This document shows, one piece after another, positions 8,709 to 15,058 of a stretch of DNA of 25,071 nt. Every line of letters starts with the position of its first letter. Position 1 is the first letter of the stretch. The notes under the pieces are model-generated. The model was not told the origin of the DNA, made no database searches, and saw only the letters and a program-made list of their open reading frames with translations. The DNA is taken from NCBI GenBank assembly GCA_964448645.1, contig CAYUZY010000013.1, positions 1 through 25,071 of the forward strand. The letters run 5' to 3'. The translations under genes and the position numbers were made by a program. The stretch is from GCA-2719315 sp964448645 (lineage in GTDB: Bacteria; Bacteroidota; Bacteroidia; Flavobacteriales; Flavobacteriaceae).

Positions 8709-9788
8709 ATGAAGAAAACACAATTAAATGAGGTTCATCATTCTTTGGGAGCTAAAATGGGTCCTTTTGGAGGTTATGAAATGCCAATTAGTTATTCTGG
8801 AGTAAAAAATGAACATAATTATGTTAGAAATTACGGTGGAGTATTTGACGTTTCACACATGGGGGAATTTATTATAGAAGGAGGAAATGTTGTTCCTTTC
8901 CTTCAAAAGATTTGCAGCAACGATATTGAAAAAATCAATATTGGTAAAGCTCAATACAATTGTTTTCCAAATAATAATGGAGGGATTATTGATGATTTAA
9001 TTGTTTATAAAATTGAAGATAATAAGTTTTTGTTAGTTGTTAATGCTTCAAATATTGAAAAAGATTGGCAATGGATAAAAAAACAAAACAAATATTATAA
9101 TACTAAAATTTCAAATATTTCTAATGAAACTTCTTTAATTGCTATTCAAGGGCCAAAAGCAATAAAAATTGTACAAGAATTTATAATTAATGATATTTCA
9201 TTATTAAAAAATTATAGCCATATAACTTCAACCTTTTGTGGAGTTAAAAATGTCATAATATCAACTACAGGATATACTGGATCTGGAGGTGTAGAAATTT
9301 ATTGTAATAACAATGATGTTATTCAAATATGGGAAACTCTTTTTAACTCTAAAAATAATAAGTTAATCCCTGTTGGCCTTGCAGCAAGAGACACATTAAG
9401 AATTGAGATGGGATATTGCTTATATGGAAATGAAATTAATGATTCAACCTCTCCAATAATGGCAGGACTCGGTTGGATTACAAAACCTTCTTCTGGGTGT
9501 ATAAATGCTAAACAGTTTGAAAAAGAATTAAAAGATGAAATTGAACAAAGCCGTATAGGGGGTGAATTAAATGAAAAAGGCATCCCCCGCAGTGGGTATT
9601 TATTAAAAAACCAATATGATGAAAAAATTGGACATATTACTTCTGGAACCTTCTCTCCAACTCTAAATAAAGGTATCGGTATTGCTTATTTAGATTCAAA
9701 ATATAATAATGATAATGATATTTTTATTGACATCAGAAATAAAAAAATTAAAATAGATATAGTGAAATTACCATTTTTAAAAAATTAA
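8709..9788 (+). CDS. gcvT: Aminomethyltransferase (glycine cleavage system T protein)
   Basis: T protein of the glycine cleavage system. It transfers the methylene carbon from the aminomethyl-lipoyl arm of H protein to tetrahydrofolate, releasing ammonia. Its 359 residues are the family's usual length. Visible signatures are the N-terminal FGGYEMPISYSGVKNEHNYVR, FDVSHMGEF, NDIEKINIGKAQYNCF, the folate-domain ATGYTGSGGVEIY-like segment (written here as TTGYTGSGGVEIY), and LRIEMGYCLYGNEI. The C-terminal barrel has GHITSGTFSPTLNKGIGIAYL. It follows thrC by 44 bases and is followed 6 bases later by the reductase-like gene. The other glycine cleavage genes (gcvP, gcvH) are not in this window. No strong promoter of its own was seen. 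Confidence 0.96.
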   Translation: MKKTQLNEVHHSLGAKMGPFGGYEMPISYSGVKNEHNYVRNYGGVFDVSHMGEFIIEGGNVVPFLQKICSNDIEKINIGKAQYNCFPNNNGGIIDDLIVYKIEDNKFLLVVNASNIEKDWQWIKKQNKYYNTKISNISNETSLIAIQGPKAIKIVQEFIINDISLLKNYSHITSTFCGVKNVIISTTGYTGSGGVEIYCNNNDVIQIWETLFNSKNNKLIPVGLAARDTLRIEMGYCLYGNEINDSTSPIMAGLGWITKPSSGCINAKQFEKELKDEIEQSRIGGELNEKGIPRSGYLLKNQYDEKIGHITSGTFSPTLNKGIGIAYLDSKYNNDNDIFIDIRNKKIKIDIVKLPFLKN

Positions 9789-9794
9789 TTATTT

Positions 9795-10613
9795 ATGAAT
9801 AAAATACTTATTCTTGGTGGTAGTGGATTTATAGGAAATAAAATTTATAAAGAACTTAATAAATTCTATAAGACTTTTTCTACCTATAATGTTTCAGAGA
9901 AGAACAATAAAAACAATCACTTTTTTTATTTTAAAATGGAAGAATTAAACTTGAAAAATATTTTAAATAAAATTAGACCAAGTATTATTATTTCTTGTTT
10001 AAGAGGAGATTTTGAGTTGCAGGTTATAACACATAGAGAAATATGCAGTTATATTGAAAAAAATAATTGTAAAATAATTTTTTTATCATCCTCTAATGTT
10101 TTTGATAGTTTCAGACATTATCCTTCGTATGAAAACGATAAAACTTTTTCAGAAAGTCCGTATGGTATTTTTAAAATTAAAATTGAAAATCTATTATTAA
10201 AGCTTCCAGTTGAAAAATTTGTTATAGCTAGGTTACCCATGATTTGGGGGGACAATTCACCAAGAATTAAAGAAATTGAAAGAAATATTAATAACATAAT
10301 ACCTGTTGAGGTATATCCTAATACAATAATTAATGTAAATTCTATAAATAAGCTTTGTCAACAAATTTTATACATAATAAATAATAAAAAAAATGGAATC
10401 TTTCATCTAGGAAGTTATGATCTTATATATCATGATGATTTTATTAATAAAATAATTAAAAGGAAATTTGAAAAAAAAGCAATATTTAAATTTGTTTACT
10501 CTTCAAACACAGAAAGATATATAGCTACTCTACCTAAAGAAAACAAACTTCCCAAACATCTTAATATTTCATGTTATGAAGTTATAAATAGTTTAACATT
10601 AAGGTGTACATAA
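9795..10613 (+). CDS. NAD(P)-dependent epimerase/dehydratase-like protein (RmlD-type extended SDR)
   Basis: Rossmann-fold protein of the extended short-chain dehydrogenase family. At 272 residues it is about the length of dTDP-4-dehydrorhamnose reductase (RmlD). The dinucleotide-binding motif GGSGFIGN is at residues 8-15. The expected Ser is in FLSSSNVF and the Tyr/Lys pair is in YGIFK, so the catalytic triad looks intact. RLPMIWG resembles the substrate-loop region of RmlD-like enzymes. Sequence alone does not fix the substrate, and no sugar-nucleotide genes surround it. It is 6 bases downstream of gcvT and 38 bases upstream of yebC; I recall this gcvT-reductase-yebC order in Flavobacteriia, so it may have a housekeeping role rather than one in rhamnose synthesis. 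Confidence 0.8.
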   Translation: MNKILILGGSGFIGNKIYKELNKFYKTFSTYNVSEKNNKNNHFFYFKMEELNLKNILNKIRPSIIISCLRGDFELQVITHREICSYIEKNNCKIIFLSSSNVFDSFRHYPSYENDKTFSESPYGIFKIKIENLLLKLPVEKFVIARLPMIWGDNSPRIKEIERNINNIIPVEVYPNTIINVNSINKLCQQILYIINNKKNGIFHLGSYDLIYHDDFINKIIKRKFEKKAIFKFVYSSNTERYIATLPKENKLPKHLNISCYEVINSLTLRCT

Positions 10614-10630
10614 CGTTTTTTAATAATCAT

Positions 10631-10638
10631 TATTTTTG
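10631..10638 (+). promoter_or_regulatory. Predicted -7 box for yebC (TATTTTTG)
   Basis: Exact TAnnTTTG match in the 38-base spacer before yebC. It predicts transcription starting around 10643, only about 9 bases before the yebC ATG. The -33 region is a T-rich run (10615-10621) without a clean TTTG. This would give yebC expression independent of gcvT. Confidence 0.45.
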
Positions 10639-10651
10639 AATAAAATTATGT

Positions 10652-11371
10652 ATGGGAAGAGCTTTTGAATTTAGAAAAGCCCGGAAATTAAAAAGGTGGT
10701 CAACCATTTCTAAAACCTTTACTAGACTTAGTAAAGAAATCATTATGAGTGTTAAAGAAAATGGAAACGATCCCTCTAACAATTCTAAATTAAGAGCTTT
10801 AATTCAAAATGCTAAAGCAGCAAACATGCCCAAGGATAATATTGAAAGGGCAATAAAAAAAGCAAATGATAATAATGATGAAAATTATAAAGAAATTCTA
10901 TTTGAAGGTTATGGTCCTCATGGAGTTGCTATTTTAATTGAGGCTGCAACAAATAATAATAAGAGAACAGTTGCTAACATTAGAAGTTACTTTAATAAAT
11001 TAAATGGAAATCTTGGAATAGCTGGTTCTGTAGAGTTTATGTTTAATCATATCTGTAATTTTAGAATTAAATCAGAAAACATTATTCCAGAAGAAATTGA
11101 ACTTGAATTTATTGACTATGGCTTAGAAGAGATTGAAGTCGAAAATAATGAAATCTTATTATATGCTCCTTTTTATAATTTCGGTTCAATTCAAAAAGCC
11201 TTAGAATTAAAAAATATTGAAATTATTTCATCTAGTTTTGAAAGAATTCCTAAAAATATCTTGTCGATTTCTTCTAATAAAAAAGAAGAAGTTTTAAAAC
11301 TTATTGAAAAAATTGAAGAAGATGAAGATGTTCAAAATGTTTATTCAAATATAGACTACAGTAATAACTAA
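10652..11371 (+). CDS. yebC: YebC/PmpR (TACO1) family translation or transcription factor
   Basis: Member of the YebC/PmpR/TACO1 family, described as DNA-binding regulators in some bacteria and as ribosome-associated factors that relieve stalling at proline-rich sequences in others. It has 239 residues. The N-terminus MGRAFEFRKARKLKRWS is the Bacteroidota version of the family start. Other matches are KLRALIQNAKAANMPKDNIERAIKK, FEGYGPHGVAILIE, TVANIRSYFNK, GSVEFMF and the acidic C-terminal EDEDVQNVYSN. Its stop codon (TAA, 11369-11371) overlaps the TAG stop of the oppositely oriented acyltransferase gene. Whether this member acts mainly in transcription or translation cannot be decided from the sequence. 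Confidence 0.95.
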   Translation: MGRAFEFRKARKLKRWSTISKTFTRLSKEIIMSVKENGNDPSNNSKLRALIQNAKAANMPKDNIERAIKKANDNNDENYKEILFEGYGPHGVAILIEAATNNNKRTVANIRSYFNKLNGNLGIAGSVEFMFNHICNFRIKSENIIPEEIELEFIDYGLEEIEVENNEILLYAPFYNFGSIQKALELKNIEIISSSFERIPKNILSISSNKKEEVLKLIEKIEEDEDVQNVYSNIDYSNN

Positions 11372-11907
11372 TTAAAATCAAATCTATAATTCAGAACATT
11401 TTTATACTTCTTGTATAATTTTTTAAAATCCTCTTCTTTATTACCACTAGGATAAAATAAAGAATGAACGACTACACTTTTATTATTGTAATCAAAAGCT
11501 ACAGGCATTATAGGAATTTTTGCTTTTAAAGCTATATAATAAAAACCTGTTTTCCACTTTTTTACTTTTTTTCTTGTACCTTCAGGGGCAATAGCTAATT
11601 TAAATTTTTTTCTTTTGTTAAAAATTTCTACAATTGAATCAACAGTGTTTTTTTTTGAATTTCTATCAACTGGAACACCTCCTAATATTTTAAAAAACCA
11701 GCCGGTTAAAGGTCCAAAAAGTTCTTTCTTTCCAATAAAATTTATTTTCTCGTTTATTATATTTCTTACTAATATTCCTATAAAAAAATCATAAAAACTT
11801 GTATGAGGAGCAACTGCAATAATATATTTTGGGACTTTTGAAAATTCACCTAATATTTTCCATTTAAAAATTTTAAAAATAATTTTACAGATCTCCGTTG
11901 TAATCAT
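11368..11907 (-). CDS. Lysophospholipid acyltransferase family protein (PlsC-like)
   Basis: Predicted acyltransferase of the PlsC superfamily, which moves fatty acyl groups onto a lysophospholipid or glycerol phosphate at the inner membrane. At 179 residues it is short, the compact form without a long N-terminal membrane part. The catalytic HX4D motif is H35-T-S-F-Y-D40; other blocks are GGVPVDRNSKK and the acyl-acceptor motif PEGTR (about residues 108-112), followed by KWKTGFYYIALKAKIPIMPVAFDY. It overlaps the end of kdsB by 23 bases in another frame, so the two are translationally linked. It ends tail-to-tail with yebC. The linkage to Kdo activation suggests an envelope-lipid role, but the acceptor is unknown. 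Confidence 0.86.
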   Translation of the reverse strand: MITTEICKIIFKIFKWKILGEFSKVPKYIIAVAPHTSFYDFFIGILVRNIINEKINFIGKKELFGPLTGWFFKILGGVPVDRNSKKNTVDSIVEIFNKRKKFKLAIAPEGTRKKVKKWKTGFYYIALKAKIPIMPVAFDYNNKSVVVHSLFYPSGNKEEDFKKLYKKYKNVLNYRFDFN

Positions 11908-12643
11908 ACAATTTCCCTTTAATTATTTTATTTGCTTCCTTTAAATCATCTAAAGTATCAATTCCAATTGATGGTTTGTCTGTCATAACCATTTTTATTC
12001 TATAACCCATTTCAATAAAGCGAATTGCCTCAATTTTTTCAATTGATTCAAGTTTAGTTAAACCATAATTACCAATTTTTTTTAAAGGCTTTTTTCTAAA
12101 TGCATAAACACCAATGTGTTTTAAATAATTATATGAATAATTTTTTTCTTGATTAAATGGAATTGAATGTCTCGAAAAATATATTGCAAAGTTATTATTA
12201 TCAACAATAACTTTAACAACATTTGAACTTGAAATTTCTTTATCATCAATTATAGGAGTCATCAAGGATGCTACTTGTATATTTTTTTCAGTATCATTTT
12301 TAAAAATATTTATTAATGCTTTTAGTCCTTTTTTATCAATAAAAGGTTCATCACCTTGAACATTAAATATAATATCAGAATCAAACTTATGAGAAAATTC
12401 GGCAATTCTGTCAGTTCCACATTCATGATTAGTTTTACTATATAAAACATTAAGATTATTATTTTTAAGATCATTAAAAATTAATTCACTATCAGTAACT
12501 ACAGATACTTGATCAAATAACTTTGAATTTAAAACTGATTCATAAGTTTGTTGAATTACAGTTTTATCTCCTAGTTTTCCCATTAATTTTCCAGGAAAAC
12601 GAATAGAATCATATCTTGCAGGGATTAATGCTGAAATTTTCAT
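11885..12643 (-). CDS. kdsB: 3-deoxy-manno-octulosonate cytidylyltransferase (CMP-Kdo synthetase)
   Basis: Activates Kdo with CTP to give CMP-Kdo, the donor for attaching Kdo to lipid A; its presence supports a Gram-negative envelope. It has 252 residues, the normal length. The nucleotide-binding N-terminus is ALIPARYDSIRFPGK, followed by CGTDRIAE, the NVQGDEPFI metal/substrate motif, VVKVIVDNNNFAIYFSR, KHIGVYAF, LESIEKIEAIRFIEMGY and the C-terminal GIDTLDDL. The ATG at 12643 gives the family's typical start. A one-mismatch -7 box (TATAATTG, complement of 12660-12667) lies upstream. First gene of a two-gene operon with the acyltransferase. It is divergent from the unknown membrane protein gene, with 100 bases between them. 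Confidence 0.97.
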   Translation of the reverse strand: MKISALIPARYDSIRFPGKLMGKLGDKTVIQQTYESVLNSKLFDQVSVVTDSELIFNDLKNNNLNVLYSKTNHECGTDRIAEFSHKFDSDIIFNVQGDEPFIDKKGLKALINIFKNDTEKNIQVASLMTPIIDDKEISSSNVVKVIVDNNNFAIYFSRHSIPFNQEKNYSYNYLKHIGVYAFRKKPLKKIGNYGLTKLESIEKIEAIRFIEMGYRIKMVMTDKPSIGIDTLDDLKEANKIIKGKLYDYNGDL

Positions 12644-12694
12644 TATTTTTTTAATTTACCAATTATATATAAATATATTTTTTTTTAAAAACTT

Positions 12695-12722
12695 TTTGTC
12701 ATAAAAAAAAATTGTAGATTTG
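12695..12722 (+). promoter_or_regulatory. Promoter of the 12744 operon (TTTG ... TAGATTTG)
   Basis: TTTG at 12695-12698, a 16-base spacer, then TAGATTTG at 12715-12722: both elements match the Bacteroidota promoter consensus, though the spacer is slightly short. The predicted start is near 12727, about 17 bases before the ATG at 12744. The possible TTG start at 12720 lies inside the -7 box, which rules it out if this promoter is used. Confidence 0.6.
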
Positions 12723-12743
12723 CTTTTGTCAAAAATTTATAAA

Positions 12744-13391
12744 ATGAAAACAAGTATTCAAGCATTTCTTTGGCTTTTATGTATTTTTTTTAGTTATAAA
12801 ATATACGATTCAATAAATAAACCGTTAAATTTTAATGAAGTTAAATATAATAGATATTATGATGTAATTGATAGATTAAAAGAAATTAGAACAGCTCAAA
12901 TTGCATATAAAGATGTTAATGGAGTTTATTCAAACAACTTCGATAGTCTAGTTAATTTTATTGATAATGGTATTTTTACTTTATTAGAAAAAAGAGATTC
13001 TTCATATCTAGAATATGATAGAGTTTATAGAATTGATATGCTTAAAGAAATTGTTGTTATTGACACTTTAGGGTTTGTATCAGTCAAAGATTCCTTATTT
13101 AAGAATAATACATCATATAAAGAAATGAACAAAATTCCCATAAAAGGAATAGATACTGTTTTTGAAATTGATGCTAAAATAATAATGATTAATGATTATA
13201 AAGCTCCTGTTTTTGAAGTAAAAGTTTCAAAGAATATTGTGTTATTTGACCAAGATGAAGACTTGTTAAAATTAGAAAACGAAACTATTTCAATAGATGG
13301 TGTTAATGGCTCTGAAATTGTTCTTGGATCTTTAAATGAAGTTAGCACTAATGGAAATTGGCCAAAAATCTTTGATGCAAAAAGAGAATAG
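12744..13391 (+). CDS. Conserved Bacteroidota-type membrane-anchored protein of unknown function
   Basis: No firm family name can be given. The 215-residue product starts with a single hydrophobic segment (about residues 3-20, IQAFLWLLCIFFSY). A hydrophilic, probably periplasmic part follows. The region LKEIRTAQIAYKDVNGVYSNN (about 44-64) resembles what follows the transmembrane helix in type II/IV pseudopilins, but no prepilin cleavage motif (G/FTxxE) is present. The C-terminus SEIVLGSLNEVSTNGNWPKIFD reads like a conserved motif. I placed the start at the ATG at 12744; a TTG frame start at 12720 falls in the promoter. The last 17 bases overlap the next gene, so it is co-translated with the DUF3822 protein and rsmD. 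Function unknown; the pseudopilin resemblance is only suggestive. Confidence 0.75.
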   Translation: MKTSIQAFLWLLCIFFSYKIYDSINKPLNFNEVKYNRYYDVIDRLKEIRTAQIAYKDVNGVYSNNFDSLVNFIDNGIFTLLEKRDSSYLEYDRVYRIDMLKEIVVIDTLGFVSVKDSLFKNNTSYKEMNKIPIKGIDTVFEIDAKIIMINDYKAPVFEVKVSKNIVLFDQDEDLLKLENETISIDGVNGSEIVLGSLNEVSTNGNWPKIFDAKRE

Positions 13392-14142
13392 AATAATTGG
13401 AGAGAATGAAATTTCTATTCATGAATTTGAGGATGGTTATGCATTTAGTGATAATTTAAAATCTATTTTTTACAGCAAATCTTCATTAACAAAAAAAAAT
13501 GTAAAAAAAAAATTAGAATCAATTAATTTAAATAAAAATAAATTAAGTTTTGTTTCATTTAACAAACAATCTAATTTAATTCCTTTTATTGTTTTTGACG
13601 ACAATTTACAAGATACATATTTTGAAAAAAACTCATTAAAAATCAATGAATTTAGGACCTATTTCGATATAATAAGCTCTAATGATATTGTAAACTTATA
13701 TAGATCAAATGGAGATGAAATACTTATGAAGTTTTTTTCGATAAATAAAACGCCCATTATATCTCATTATAAAACCTTAATATTAAACACTCTAATTAAA
13801 ACAAACAAAGTAAGTTTAAAAAAAAACATTGTTTATATAAACTTACAAAGGGATTCATATGATATTTTTTATTTTATCGAAAACCAATTTAATTTTAGCA
13901 ATAGTTTCCTTATTAATAATACTGAAGATTTTTTGTATTATTTTTTTTATTTCGCAGAACAATTTAATTTAAACCCTGACTCTTTTTCAATTGTTTTTTT
14001 AGGAAAGTTTAACTCTTTTGAAAATCACTATACAGCACTAAGAGACTTTCAAACTGACATATCTTTCATTAGTAATCCTACTGACAATAAAGATTATATT
14101 GACAATCATCCTGCTCCATTTCTTGCAAACATTTTTTGTTAA
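13375..14142 (+). CDS. DUF3822 family protein
   Basis: Resembles the DUF3822 family, an uncharacterised family seen upstream of rsmD in Flavobacteriia. It has 255 residues when started at ATG 13375 (MQKENRIIGENEIS); an earlier in-frame ATG at 13336 would overlap the previous gene more deeply. A LIPFIVFDDNL segment lies in the N-terminal half. The later YINLQRDSYDIFYFIENQ, then FSNSF and EDFLYYFFYFAEQFNL, then VFLGKF, alternate like an actin-like (ASKHA) fold; that is my inference. No transmembrane helix is evident. It overlaps the upstream gene by 17 bases, and its TAA shares an A with the rsmD ATG (TAATG). It carries A runs of 9 and 10 at 13491-13499 and 13503-13512. Confidence 0.78.
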   Translation: MQKENRIIGENEISIHEFEDGYAFSDNLKSIFYSKSSLTKKNVKKKLESINLNKNKLSFVSFNKQSNLIPFIVFDDNLQDTYFEKNSLKINEFRTYFDIISSNDIVNLYRSNGDEILMKFFSINKTPIISHYKTLILNTLIKTNKVSLKKNIVYINLQRDSYDIFYFIENQFNFSNSFLINNTEDFLYYFFYFAEQFNLNPDSFSIVFLGKFNSFENHYTALRDFQTDISFISNPTDNKDYIDNHPAPFLANIFC

Positions 14143-14705
14143 TGAGAATTATTTCTGGAATTCATAAAGGAAGAAGAATAATTTCATCAAAAAAACTTCT
14201 GGTAAGGCCTACTACTGACAGGGCAAAAGAAGGTTTGTTTAATATTCTCGAAAACAAAATTGATATGAATTTAATTGAAGTGTTAGATTTATTTTCAGGA
14301 ACAGGAAGTATTAGTTTTGAATTTTCCTCAAGAGGTGTAAAAAAAATTATTTCTGTTGACAATAATTATAATTGCATAAAACATATAAAAAAAACTTCTA
14401 ATAATTTAAATTTAAATATTATAACTGTAAAACATGAGGTAATTTCTTATCTAAAAAAACCTTTTCAAAAATTTAACTTAATATTTGCTGATCCTCCTTA
14501 TAATTGGACTATTGATTGTTACAAAAAAATGATCAATTTAATACTAAATAATGAATGGTTATCACCTGAAGGCATCTTAATTATTGAGCACAATAAAAAA
14601 ACTAAATTAAATTCAATAATTCAATCTTATTTTTCAAGAAGTTATGGGGATAATTTTTTTTCTTTTTTTAAAAAAAAGCAGGCCTATAAGCCGGATTCTG
14701 TCTAA
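14142..14705 (+). CDS. rsmD: 16S rRNA (guanine(966)-N(2))-methyltransferase RsmD, with its 3' end inside antisense rnpB
   Basis: SAM-dependent methyltransferase that modifies G966 of 16S rRNA during 30S assembly. It has 187 residues. The start ATG at 14142 overlaps the DUF3822 stop (TAATG) and gives MRIISGIHKGRR, the usual N-terminus. Motifs: RPTTDRAKEGLFNIL, SAM-binding VLDLFSGTGSISFE, the catalytic ADPPYNW, and EGILIIEHNKK. The family normally ends near the FFSFFKKK segment; here eight further codons (QAYKPDSV) are read from the complement of the conserved rnpB 3' end, and the TAA is at 14703-14705 inside rnpB. Third gene of the 12744-14705 operon. The codons before rnpB are very A/T-rich and include T-runs. 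Confidence 0.95.
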   Translation: MRIISGIHKGRRIISSKKLLVRPTTDRAKEGLFNILENKIDMNLIEVLDLFSGTGSISFEFSSRGVKKIISVDNNYNCIKHIKKTSNNLNLNIITVKHEVISYLKKPFQKFNLIFADPPYNWTIDCYKKMINLILNNEWLSPEGILIIEHNKKTKLNSIIQSYFSRSYGDNFFSFFKKKQAYKPDSV

Positions 14706-14968
14706 GTCTTATCATTTATCTAGATGCATTATTGCTAATACATTCAATCCGCATACCCGTCTACTTGAATGAGCTATTCTTTATCGTAGATATACTTGGC
14801 GTTTCACCACATAGAGTTTACCTAATTTCACTACAGCCTAACTGTACATTCTTTCTGTTGCACTAGTCCTATTTCAAAAATTGAAATGACGGGTGTTACC
14901 CGCTATGTTGCTCATTGGTGTCCGGACTTTCCTCTTAATTAAAAATTAAGCAATAAGACAGCCTGCTA
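14677..14968 (-). ncRNA. rnpB: RNase P RNA (bacterial class A)
   Basis: Catalytic RNA of RNase P, which removes the 5' leader of pre-tRNAs. Read on the minus strand it begins AGCAGGCUGUC. It then has the conserved GAGGAAAGUCCGGAC (CR-I, P4 5' strand), CGGGUAACACCCG, the AGUGCAACAGAAAG core segment, GUGGUGAAA and, near the 3' end, ACAGAAUCCGGCUUAUA (P4 3' strand). The terminal GCCUGCU pairs with the first bases to form P1. At about 290 nt it is compact; several peripheral stems (e.g. an A/U-only P3) are short. The 3' end runs into a U-tract (A-run 14669-14677 on the plus strand), so P1 plus the Us may serve as terminator. The exact ends are estimates. It converges on and overlaps rsmD by about 29 bases. 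Confidence 0.96.
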
Positions 14969-14971
14969 ATA

Positions 14972-14999
14972 CAAATTTAGTTAATTGTTGATAATTAAA
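14972..14999 (-). promoter_or_regulatory. Promoter of rnpB (TTTA ... TAAATTTG)
   Basis: On the minus strand TAAATTTG (complement of 14972-14979) matches TAnnTTTG and ends 3-4 bases before the predicted RNA 5' end. A TTTA 16 bases further upstream (14996-14999) is one mismatch from TTTG. The spacing equals that of the dnaX and 12744 promoters. Together with the dnaX promoter it fills the 90-base rnpB-dnaX spacer. Confidence 0.6.
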
Positions 15000-15023
15000 A
15001 AAGATTCTTAAAATTCATATATA

Positions 15024-15051
15024 ATTGATAAATAAGCTATTTATATATTTG
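15024..15051 (+). promoter_or_regulatory. Promoter of dnaX (ATTG ... TATATTTG), near-leaderless
   Basis: ATTG at 15024-15027, 16 bases, then TATATTTG at 15044-15051, an exact -7 box. Transcription should start around 15055-15057, only 2-4 bases before the dnaX ATG at 15059, so the mRNA would have almost no 5' leader. Confidence 0.55.
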
Positions 15052-15058
15052 TAATATA

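Noticed and set aside
12720..12743. TTG start for the unknown membrane protein
   Set aside because: The codon lies inside an exact -7 promoter box (12715-12722); the ATG at 12744 directly precedes the hydrophobic segment.
13491..13512. A9 and A10 runs in the DUF3822 gene as a programmed slippage site
   Set aside because: Unlike dnaX, the position does not match a domain boundary that would give a useful short product, and nothing is known of isoforms in this family. Probably A/T bias.
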